Positions 1-4,967 of a stretch of DNA of 5,138 bases are shown piece by piece. The position numbers and the translations under genes were made by a program. This stretch comes from DASTPP01 sp035762175 (GTDB lineage Bacteria > Myxococcota_A > Polyangia > Polyangiales > Polyangiaceae): the NCBI GenBank assembly GCA_035762175.1, contig DASTPP010000164.1, positions 1-5,138 of the forward strand, given 5' to 3'. Numbering within the stretch: position 1 is the stretch's first letter; each line of letters starts with the position of its first letter. The notes beneath the pieces were generated by a model. It had not been told where the DNA came from and made no database searches. It was given only the letters and a program-made list of their open reading frames with translations.

Positions 1-54
1 GTCTTTTTCGGGGTGCATCCGCTCGAGTGGGTCCATGACGTACAGGATGCGCAC
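1..54 (-). CDS. gshB: Glutathione synthetase, N-terminal 18 codons (runs off the left edge)
   Basis: Read on the minus strand from a GTG at 54-52, the sequence encodes (M)RILYVMDPLERMHPEKD and stays open to the window edge. The VMDP...KD pattern matches the start of bacterial glutathione synthetases; the E. coli enzyme begins with a similar VMDP(I)...KKDSSF stretch. The family joins glycine to gamma-glutamylcysteine using ATP, in the cytoplasm, as the second step of glutathione synthesis. The start is supported by an AAGGAGG ribosome binding site 7 nt upstream. Only about 6% of the usual ~315 residues is visible, so the ATP-grasp domain cannot be checked. The call rests on this short motif, the start context and the fit to the family's N-terminus. 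Confidence 0.8.
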   Translation of the reverse strand, partial: MRILYVMDPLERMHPEKD

Positions 55-61
55 GGGGGGG

Positions 62-68
62 CCTCCTT
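62..68 (-). promoter_or_regulatory. Ribosome binding site of gshB
   Basis: The minus strand reads AAGGAGG here, a full anti-Shine-Dalgarno match, with 7 nt before the GTG at 54. It is the strongest ribosome binding site in the window and fixes the gshB start. Confidence 0.85.
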
Positions 69-103
69 CAGGTGGCGTGGCAGTCGGGGCGAAAATTTCT
101 CCG

Positions 104-118
104 GGCGACGGAGTCGCC
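104..118. other. Short perfect hairpin in the gshB leader
   Basis: GGCGAC and GTCGCC form a perfect 6-bp stem around a 3-nt loop, about 50 bases upstream of the gshB start. It could be a leader stem or an operator. At this GC content short perfect stems are common, so function is uncertain. There is no T-run to suggest termination. Confidence 0.3.
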
Positions 119-222
119 GCGGACGTTCGAGGTACCGAGAGAGCTGGGTGTGACGCAAGAATCAAGGGTAGGGAGGGGCCCTAGAGGCCGCCCCGAAGGA
201 AAGCACAGGGGGGGTTAACAAA

Positions 223-248
223 GGGGGAGGGGCCGGGGGGGTGAGGGG
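223..248 (+). promoter_or_regulatory. G-quadruplex motif upstream of the TPR gene promoter
   Basis: Four G-runs lie on the plus strand at 223-227 (5 G), 229-232 (4 G), 235-241 (7 G) and 245-248 (4 G). The loops are 1, 2 and 3 nt (A, CC, TGA). A further run of 7 G sits at 208-214. Short loops with runs of four or more G are the most stable class of predicted quadruplex. The motif ends 25 nt before the -35 box of the promoter at 274. It could affect promoter opening, or simply reflect base composition. Confidence 0.55.
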
Positions 249-273
249 TTTGTGCGGCTCGCGTCCGGCATTC

Positions 274-302
274 TTGACCCCTTGCAAAGAGCCCCGTAAA
301 AC
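274..302 (+). promoter_or_regulatory. Sigma70-type promoter for the TPR gene
   Basis: TTGACC at 274-279 (5 of 6 to TTGACA) and TAAAAC at 297-302 (4 of 6 to TATAAT) are separated by exactly 17 nt. This stands out because the surroundings are very GC-rich. Transcription would start near 308-310, giving a leader of about 55 nt before the GTG at 365. An AT-rich 8-mer, TTGCAAAG (282-289), lies in the spacer and recurs inside the gene at 407-414. Confidence 0.65.
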
Positions 303-364
303 CGTTGTAGCCGGTCTCGCGAAGGTGGCCGTGGGGCGGCGCGGGAGGCACTTTCCAAAGCGTC

Positions 365-3037
365 GTGACGGTGGATCGCGAAAAGATGGCTCAGCAGGCG
401 CTTTCTTTGCAAAGCAAAGATCGCGGTGCGGGTGCCATCGCCGGCCAGACCCGAGCCGAGGGCGCCGACGTCCGGACGCTGCTGAAGATCGGCGACCAGC
501 AGCTCAAGCGGGGCGAGCACGCGGCGGCGCTCGAGACGTACGACCGGGTGGGGCGCTACTACGTGGCGCAGGGCTTCGTGCGCAAGGCGCTGGCGGTGCA
601 CCTGCAGGTGCGCGACCTGCTCGTGCGCTTCGTGCCCGAGCTCGAGCCGCAGTACGCGCACATCTTGCCGAAGCTGGCCGAGCTCTACGAGCAGTGCGGG
701 CTCGTGAGCGACGCGCTCGCGGCGTACGACGAGGTCGCGACGAAGCTCTTGCGGGCCGAGCGGGTCACCGACGCGGTGACGGTGTTCGAGAAGATCGTCG
801 CGCTCGACCCGACGAACCCGCTGCCGCACCTGCGGCTGGCCGAGGCGCTGGTCAAGGCCGAGCGGCGCGACGGGGCGCTGCGGCACTTCGCGACGGCGGC
901 GGACATCTTGTTGAAGCTCGGGCGGCGCGACGACGCGCTCAAGGTGCTCGACCGGCTCTTGCAGGTGCGGCCCGACCCGAACTTCGCGCGGCGCACGGCC
1001 TACCTGTACCTCGAGCGGGGCGTCGGCAACGACGGCATGCTGGCGCTCGCGAAGCTGCAGATCGCGTTCCAGGGCAACCCGCGCGACCTCGACACGCTGG
1101 CGCTGCTCGCGCACGCCTTCGAGATGATCGGGCAGGCGCCCAAGGCGATCGAGGTGCAAAAAGAGATGGCGCGCCTCGCCCGCGAGCAGGGCAACCGCGA
1201 CGTCTACCAGCAGGTGCTCGGGCACCTCATGCGCGTCGCGCCCGACGACGACGCCGTCCGGGCGCTGCTGCGCGGCGGCTCCTCGGGGCCGGGGACGGGC
1301 ACGGGCGCGGGCTCGAGCGCGAGCCGGGCGCACGACGAAGAGGTCGAGAACCTCGACGACGCCGAGGACATCGAGTTCGAGGAGGTGCACACGCTGGGCG
1401 GCGACGGGCCGCTCTCGGTGCCGGCGTCCTTGCGCGGCGGGCTCGACGCCGAGGCCGAGCAGTACGTGCGCCAGGCCCTCGACGAGGCCGAGGCGCTGCG
1501 GGTCGACGGCAAGCCCGAGCGGGCGATCGAGGCGCTGCGCATCACGCTCGAGGTGGTGCCGGGCTCGGCGGCGCTGCGCGAGCAGCTGCGCGACCTCTTG
1601 CTCGAGACGGGCGACCGCGAGGGGGCGCTCGGCGAGATGATCACGCTTGCCTCCATCGCGATCGACCGCCGCGAGTACGGGCAGGCCGAGGCCATCTTGC
1701 ACGAGATCATCGCGCTCGCCCCCGGCCACCACCGGGCCAAAGAGATGCTCGAGCACCTCGGCCAGAGCGCGCGGGCGCGGCCGCCGAAGCCGCCGAAGCC
1801 GCCGGCCAGGCGCTCGTCGCGCGCGGCCGGGGCGGCGCGCGAGGGCGTGACCGCGCCGACGGCGCCGCTCGGGGTACCGAACCCGCTGCACCGCACCGCC
1901 TCGGGCTCGAAGTCGTCGGCGAGCTACGGCAGCTACCAGCCGAGCGAGCACCTGCCGTCGTACGACCTCGAAGAGATCGGCCCGGGCGAGTCGTTCGCCG
2001 ACACGGCCGAGCTGGAGGCGGTGCGGCCGCTCTCCGAGTCGGCGGGCGGCGTGCGCGACACGGCGACCCAGGCCGGGCGCACCGCCCCCGACGGGCTGCC
2101 GCCGCGCGCGGCGCCCTCGGGCCGGGCGCTCGACACGCAGGGCGGCGGCCCGCTCGGCTCGCGCGTGCCCGCGAGCGAGATCCTCAGCGGCACGCGCGGC
2201 TTCCAGGGCGACAACTCGCTCGACGCGGCGCTCGACGAGATCGACTTCTTCGCCTCGCGCGGCCTCTACGACGACGCGCTCTCGGTGCTGCACGAGCAGC
2301 TCGCCCGCTACCCCGACCACCCGCAGCTGCTCGGGCGCCTGCGCGACGTCGAAGAGTACGCCCGGCGCGCCGCCCGCGACGAGAGCGGCACCCGCCGCTC
2401 GGTGCAGCTCGAGCGCTCGCAGCCCCAGCCCGTCTCGGCCGAGGTCACCGAGGCGCTCGAGGCCTTCGAGCCCACGCCCGAGGCGCGCGACGCGATCGGC
2501 CTGGTCGCCGACCAGGTCGACGTCGAGGCCGTCTTCGCCAAGTTCAAAGAGGGCGTCAAAGCCCAGGTCTCCGAGACCGACAGCGCCACCCACTACGACC
2601 TCGGCGTCGCCTACCGCGAGATGGGCCTGCTCGCCGACGCCATCGCCGAGTTCATGGTCGCCGCGCGCGACCCCGCCCGCGCCTGCGTCTGCCACTGGAT
2701 CGTGGGCCAGATCGAGCTCGAGCGCGGCCAGCCCGAGGAGGCCATCGCCGCGCTCACGCGCGCGCTCGAGGCGTCCCAGCGCACCCGCGACCAAGAGCTC
2801 GCCCTCTGCTACGAGCTCGGCAGCCTCTACGAGGCGCGGCGCAACCTGCAGAAGGCGCTCAGCCACTTCGAGTGGGTCGAGCGCCGCGACCCGTCCTACC
2901 GCGACGTCGCCGACCGCGTGCGCTCGCTGCGCAGCGTCGTCGGCTCGATGCGCCCGCCCAGCGGCGGCAAGCTCAGCCTCGACGAAGACTTCGACAGCGT
3001 CTTCGACGACATTCTGCGCGGCGAGAAGCTGCCCTGA
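365..3037 (+). CDS. Large tetratricopeptide-repeat protein, function unknown (890 aa)
   Basis: This is a soluble TPR scaffold with no signal peptide or membrane segment. An N-terminal TPR array covers about residues 36-295, including KLAELYEQCGLVSDALAAYD and LPHLRLAEALVKAERRDGAL. A Gly/Ser and acidic linker spans 304-345 (DEEVENLDDAEDIEFEE). A second helical repeat block lies at 361-465. A Pro/Lys/Ser-rich disordered linker occupies about 466-612 (PPKPPKPP at 473-480). One repeat sits at 618-665, and a final TPR module at 723-857 carries FKEGV and THYDLGVAYREMGL. The tail is acidic (871-883). TPRs bind partner proteins, so an assembly or scaffold role is inferred. Large TPR proteins such as SgmX act in myxobacterial motility, but I cannot claim orthology. 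The GTG at 365 is chosen because MTVDREK resembles openings I recall from related proteins; ATG 386 is the alternative. No good ribosome binding site is visible. The first repeat (residues 8-35) is poorly formed. Confidence 0.93.
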   Translation: MTVDREKMAQQALSLQSKDRGAGAIAGQTRAEGADVRTLLKIGDQQLKRGEHAAALETYDRVGRYYVAQGFVRKALAVHLQVRDLLVRFVPELEPQYAHILPKLAELYEQCGLVSDALAAYDEVATKLLRAERVTDAVTVFEKIVALDPTNPLPHLRLAEALVKAERRDGALRHFATAADILLKLGRRDDALKVLDRLLQVRPDPNFARRTAYLYLERGVGNDGMLALAKLQIAFQGNPRDLDTLALLAHAFEMIGQAPKAIEVQKEMARLAREQGNRDVYQQVLGHLMRVAPDDDAVRALLRGGSSGPGTGTGAGSSASRAHDEEVENLDDAEDIEFEEVHTLGGDGPLSVPASLRGGLDAEAEQYVRQALDEAEALRVDGKPERAIEALRITLEVVPGSAALREQLRDLLLETGDREGALGEMITLASIAIDRREYGQAEAILHEIIALAPGHHRAKEMLEHLGQSARARPPKPPKPPARRSSRAAGAAREGVTAPTAPLGVPNPLHRTASGSKSSASYGSYQPSEHLPSYDLEEIGPGESFADTAELEAVRPLSESAGGVRDTATQAGRTAPDGLPPRAAPSGRALDTQGGGPLGSRVPASEILSGTRGFQGDNSLDAALDEIDFFASRGLYDDALSVLHEQLARYPDHPQLLGRLRDVEEYARRAARDESGTRRSVQLERSQPQPVSAEVTEALEAFEPTPEARDAIGLVADQVDVEAVFAKFKEGVKAQVSETDSATHYDLGVAYREMGLLADAIAEFMVAARDPARACVCHWIVGQIELERGQPEEAIAALTRALEASQRTRDQELALCYELGSLYEARRNLQKALSHFEWVERRDPSYRDVADRVRSLRSVVGSMRPPSGGKLSLDEDFDSVFDDILRGEKLP
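401..420. repeat. AT-rich island with a 10-bp palindrome at the start of the TPR gene
   Basis: These bases are about one third GC, in striking contrast to their surroundings. They contain the perfect palindrome CTTTGCAAAG at 405-414. Its core TTGCAAAG also occurs at 282-289 inside the promoter spacer, and a near match, TTTCCAAAG, lies at 352-360. They could be operator half-sites. They could also just reflect selection for weak mRNA structure near the start codon, since the codons used here (CTT, TCT, TTG, CAA, AAA) are otherwise avoided in this gene. Confidence 0.35.
1781..1804 (+). repeat. 9-bp tandem repeat encoding PPK
   Basis: The unit CCGCCGAAG is present 2.7 times in perfect tandem copies and encodes PPKPPKPP (residues 473-480) at the start of the disordered linker of the TPR protein. 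Perfect short units like this can gain or lose copies by slippage without breaking frame. Confidence 0.7.
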
Positions 3038-4004
3038 GTCCCGGCCGCCGCGGGCGCCCGGCCGGGCGGAGCCCGCGCGCCGCCCGGGCGCCGCGGGCGG
3101 TTCGCCCGAGCGGCGGGGCTAAGCCCGCGCGCAGCCCGAGCACCGCGAGCGGCTCGTCCGAGCGGCGGAACTCGAGCGTGTCGCCGAGCCCGACCTCGTG
3201 CACCTCGGTCGGCCCGTCGAGGAAGAGCCGCGCGCCGCCCATCTTGCTGATCGCGCGCAGCCTCTCGCCCGGCGTCACCAGGCCGCGCGCGAGCGCGAGC
3301 GGGCTGCCGCCCGGGGTGTAGGGCTCGCGCACGACGAACTGCAGCTGCTCGCTCGTCAGCGGCAGCACGACGCCGCCGGCCGAGCGCTGCGCCGCGGTCG
3401 AGCCGGCGGCCGGGCCGACCCAGAAGCCGCTCGAGCGCTGCTCTTCTTCGGTCTGCCCGAAGGCGAGCACGTAGCGCGAGGTGGCCGCGGGCGAGGCGTG
3501 GCAGAAGAGGGCGTCGTTGAGCACGCGGCGCGAGACGGTCTCGCCGTTGAGGGTGACCTCCATGCGGGCGAGCGTGTACGAGGGCAGCGTGCCGCGCCGG
3601 AAGGCGGCCAGCACCGGCTCGACCGAGCCGAGGCGCGCGGCGCAGAAGTAGCCGACGCTCGAGCTCGGCGCGCTGTTGACGCCGAGCACGGGGCCGCGCG
3701 CGACGTGGTGCGAGGCGGTGAGCAGGGTGCCGTCGCCGCCGACGGTGAGCACGAGGTCGGCGCCGTCGGCGTCGAAGGTGGGGGCCGAGGCGGGCACGTA
3801 CGTGGCCGCCATGTCGAGCTCGCGCAGCGCCGCCTCGACCTCGCGCAGCGTCGCCTCGTGCTCCTGGTGGGCGAGGCGCATGCGCGCGACCGCGGGGTCG
3901 CCCCGCTGCACCATCGCGCGCACCTCGGGGTCGCCGGCGCCGTCGAGCGCCCGGCGCCAAGACGTGCGCTTGACCGCCACGACGACCGAGAGGCGGCGGG
4001 TCAC
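2973..4004 (-). CDS. nadK: NAD(+)/NADH kinase
   Basis: The enzyme phosphorylates NAD to NADP using ATP or polyphosphate, in the cytoplasm. Family motifs appear in order: GGDGT at residues 89-93 (catalytic and phosphate binding), LGVNSAPSSSVGYF at 107-120, LNDALF at 162-167 (position of the usual NE/ND motif), a variant of the TPTGSTAY motif as GPAAGSTAA at 197-205, and SAGG just after it. The sequence is divergent but the motifs are intact. The frame is closed by a TAA at 4019-4017, so GTG at 4004 is the first usable start; GAGG lies 7 nt upstream, inside the NUDIX gene. The conserved domain seems to end near VLGLR (288-292). The last ~50 residues are Arg/Ala/Pro-rich and begin at a rare TTA codon (residue 295). 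They cross an imperfect duplication and overlap the 3' end of the TPR gene by 65 bp. This tail may be non-functional or the result of an indel. Confidence 0.92.
   Translation of the reverse strand: MTRRLSVVVAVKRTSWRRALDGAGDPEVRAMVQRGDPAVARMRLAHQEHEATLREVEAALRELDMAATYVPASAPTFDADGADLVLTVGGDGTLLTASHHVARGPVLGVNSAPSSSVGYFCAARLGSVEPVLAAFRRGTLPSYTLARMEVTLNGETVSRRVLNDALFCHASPAATSRYVLAFGQTEEEQRSSGFWVGPAAGSTAAQRSAGGVVLPLTSEQLQFVVREPYTPGGSPLALARGLVTPGERLRAISKMGGARLFLDGPTEVHEVGLGDTLEFRRSDEPLAVLGLRAGLAPPLGRTARGARAARGLRPAGRPRRPGLRAASRRAECRRRRCRSLRRG
3045..3100. terminator. Possible stem-loop between the convergent genes
   Basis: Arms 3045-3061 and 3084-3100 can pair at 14 of 17 positions (5 bp, a 3x3 internal loop, then 9 bp) around a 22-nt loop. 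Inside it, 3055-3068 is a perfect 14-bp palindrome. It starts 8 bp after the TGA of the TPR gene. There is no T-run, so it is not a classical intrinsic terminator. It could slow or end transcription from both sides or protect the 3' ends. The minus-strand kinase frame reads through it. Confidence 0.4.
3066..3169. repeat. Imperfect 52-bp tandem duplication at the 3' end of nadK
   Basis: The unit 3118-3169 (coding for the last conserved residues of the kinase, FRRSDEPLAVLGLRAG region) is repeated next door at 3066-3117, with 43 of 52 positions identical. Exact blocks of 10 (3071-3080 and 3123-3132) and 11 bases (3106-3116 and 3158-3168) anchor the alignment at a period of 52. Because 52 is not a multiple of 3, the outer copy is read in another frame in the kinase tail. 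At eight of the nine differences the outer copy has G or C where the inner has A or T, or is otherwise GC-neutral or richer except at one site, as expected for an unconstrained copy in a GC-driven genome. Confidence 0.75.
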
Positions 4005-4740
4005 GGCGGCGCCTCGTTAAGTAGAGGTCCGCGAGGCGGCGGACCCCGATCTCGGTCTTCATGTCCTCGAAGCGCCCGGCGCGCGCGAGCGCGAGCGCCT
4101 CGTCGAGGTCGAGCGCGACGATGACGGCGCCGCGCTCGAGCGGCGAGCCGTCGCCGGCGGGCTCGCGCCGCGCGGCCGGGTCGACCTCGACGTGGTAGAA
4201 GAAGAGGCGCTCGCCGCAGAGGCCCGGCGACGAGAAGTTGGGCGGGCCGAGCGGCGCGAGCGCGTCGGGGGCGACCGAGGCGCCGAGCTCTTCTTCGAGC
4301 TCGCGCGCGGCCGCGCGCTTGAGCCCCTCGGCCGAGCGCTCGTCGGCCTCGACCAGGCCGGCCGGTAGCTCCCAAAAGTGGCCGAGGGTCGGCGGCTCGG
4401 GCACCGGCCGCACCTCGGCCGGGCGCAGCGCCGCGGGGGGCCGGAACGACGTGCGCAGAAAGACGCGCCGGCGCCCGTTCTCGCGGTAGTGCGCGGCGAC
4501 CACCACCGCGTCGAGCGAGGCGCGCCACGCCTCGTCGTAGGCGAAGGGCGCGCTCCGCTCGCCGCCGGGGTAGCGCAGGCGCAGGCGCCGCCGCCGCACC
4601 CGCACGAAGCCCTCGTCGGGCCGCGAGCCGGCGGTCACGTCGGCCACCACCTCGAGCTCGAGTGCGGGGAAGGGCGGCAGCCCGCCCCCGGCGCCGCCCT
4701 CGGCCCCCGGGGGCCCAGCCGCGTCATCGCGCGTGCCCAT
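4001..4740 (-). CDS. NUDIX hydrolase, ADP-ribose pyrophosphatase-like; probable 3' frameshift
   Basis: The Nudix box runs from G128 (GLVEADE) to G153 (RELEEELG, residues 146-153). It keeps the catalytic RE..EE residues but has 11 rather than 7 residues between the first Glu and RE. Downstream, SPGLCGERLFFYHVEVD (171-187) matches the SPG..ER...EVD pattern of NudF-type ADP-ribose pyrophosphatases, which cut ADP-ribose to AMP and ribose 5-phosphate. The N-terminal ~80 residues precede the core fold. The ATG at 4740 is the only good start, though no clear ribosome binding site precedes it. The recognisable protein ends near IGVRRLADLYL (231-241). As written, this frame has no stop there and stays open to 2896, across all of nadK. 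One frame over, the sequence reads NEAPP and then TGA at 4003-4001, overlapping the nadK GTG as GTGA. I infer a 1-nt indel near 4018-4022 and place the end at 4001. Confidence 0.85.
4012..4015 (-). promoter_or_regulatory. Ribosome binding site of nadK inside the NUDIX gene end
   Basis: GAGG on the minus strand lies 7 nt before the GTG at 4004 and within the last codons of the NUDIX gene. Together with the GTGA overlap it suggests that nadK translation is coupled to the upstream gene. Confidence 0.6.
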
Positions 4741-4742
4741 GC

Positions 4743-4763
4743 GCCGGTGACGCTAGCACCGGC
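4743..4763. other. Perfect hairpin abutting the NUDIX start codon
   Basis: GCCGGTG and CACCGGC pair perfectly (7 bp) around a 7-nt loop, and the stem ends 2 nt from the ATG at 4740. It sits where a ribosome binding site would be, and none is seen. It could limit translation initiation or be a protein-binding inverted repeat upstream of the operon. The high GC makes chance pairing possible. Confidence 0.4.
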
Positions 4764-4887
4764 CGAGGCCCCCTGCGTAGCGCAATTTTGGAGGGCGCGC
4801 CCCGCCCCGGCGCCCCGCGCCCCGCCCGCCGCTCTCTCCGCCTCGGCCCCGGGGGCCAGGGGGGACGGCCCCCGCCCGCCGGCCGCG

Positions 4888-4906
4888 CCCCCGCCCGCCC
4901 GCCCCC
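4888..4906 (-). promoter_or_regulatory. G-quadruplex motif on the minus strand before rseP
   Basis: The minus strand has G-runs of 5, 3, 3 and 5 separated by single C bases. Single-nucleotide loops make this a very stable predicted parallel quadruplex. It lies 61 bp upstream of the rseP start, on its template strand. Confidence 0.55.
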
Positions 4907-4941
4907 GGCCCGCGCCCCCGCTGGGCGCCGCGCCGGGCGGG

Positions 4942-4950
4942 TGGTACGAA
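4942..4950 (+). promoter_or_regulatory. Weak extended -10 candidate for rseP
   Basis: TGG followed by TACGAA has the TGN extended -10 layout with 3 of 6 matches to TATAAT. No -35 box is present at the right distance. It would give a leader of about 10 nt. This is a low-confidence suggestion, made because it is the least GC-rich spot just upstream of the gene. Confidence 0.2.
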
Positions 4951-4967
4951 GCGCGCACGGCCCGGCG

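Larger units (their letters stand above)
55..364. other. Divergent intergenic region between gshB and the TPR gene
   Basis: These 310 bases separate two divergently read genes. They hold the gshB ribosome binding site, a small hairpin (104-118), a G-rich quadruplex-type run (223-248) and a sigma70-like promoter reading right (274-302). A GGGAGG string at 343-348 is too far (16 nt) from the GTG at 365 to be a good ribosome binding site. No convincing promoter for gshB could be picked out. The frame that is open through part of this region has no recognisable protein signature and is read as a shadow. I see no tRNA or other RNA gene. Confidence 0.7.
4741..4967. other. Divergent intergenic region between the NUDIX-nadK pair and rseP
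   Basis: These 227 bases are almost purely C and G on the plus strand from about 4795 on. They contain the hairpin at 4743-4763, one small AT pocket (CAATTTTG, 4783-4790), a minus-strand quadruplex motif (4888-4906) and a weak extended -10 candidate (4942-4950). The frames open through it are very rich in Pro, Ala, Arg and Gly with no domain signature, and are read as shadows. No strong promoter could be assigned for the NUDIX-nadK operon. Confidence 0.65.

Noticed and set aside
177..200. GGGGCCCTAGAGGCCGCCCC as a terminator or operator
   Set aside because: The pairing is short and interrupted, and comparable G/C stretches occur throughout the region by composition.
343..348. GGGAGG as the ribosome binding site of the TPR gene
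   Set aside because: It is 16 nt from the GTG at 365 and 37 nt from the ATG at 386, outside the normal range for either start.
215..2866. An 883-codon minus-strand frame antisense to the TPR gene
   Set aside because: Its Leu/Arg/Val-rich text mirrors the codon pattern of the real gene, and it ends in the promoter region. No motif or start context supports it.
241..3321. A 1026-codon plus-strand frame overlapping the TPR gene
   Set aside because: Arg/Ala/Gly-rich without any domain pattern; it is the -1 shadow of the TPR gene, open only because stop codons are rare at this GC.
2896..4000. Continuation of the NUDIX frame through nadK, which would give a 614-residue fusion
   Set aside because: After residue ~241 the translation is Arg/Ala-rich with no fold signature, and the same DNA encodes intact NAD kinase motifs in another frame.
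4018..4021. Programmed -1 frameshift in the NUDIX gene
   Set aside because: The site lacks an X XXY YYZ slippery heptamer and no obvious downstream pseudoknot was seen, so an indel is simpler. It is kept only as a minor alternative in the finding.
3198..4124. A 308-codon plus-strand frame antisense to nadK
   Set aside because: Shadow of the kinase gene; no recognisable domain and highly biased composition.
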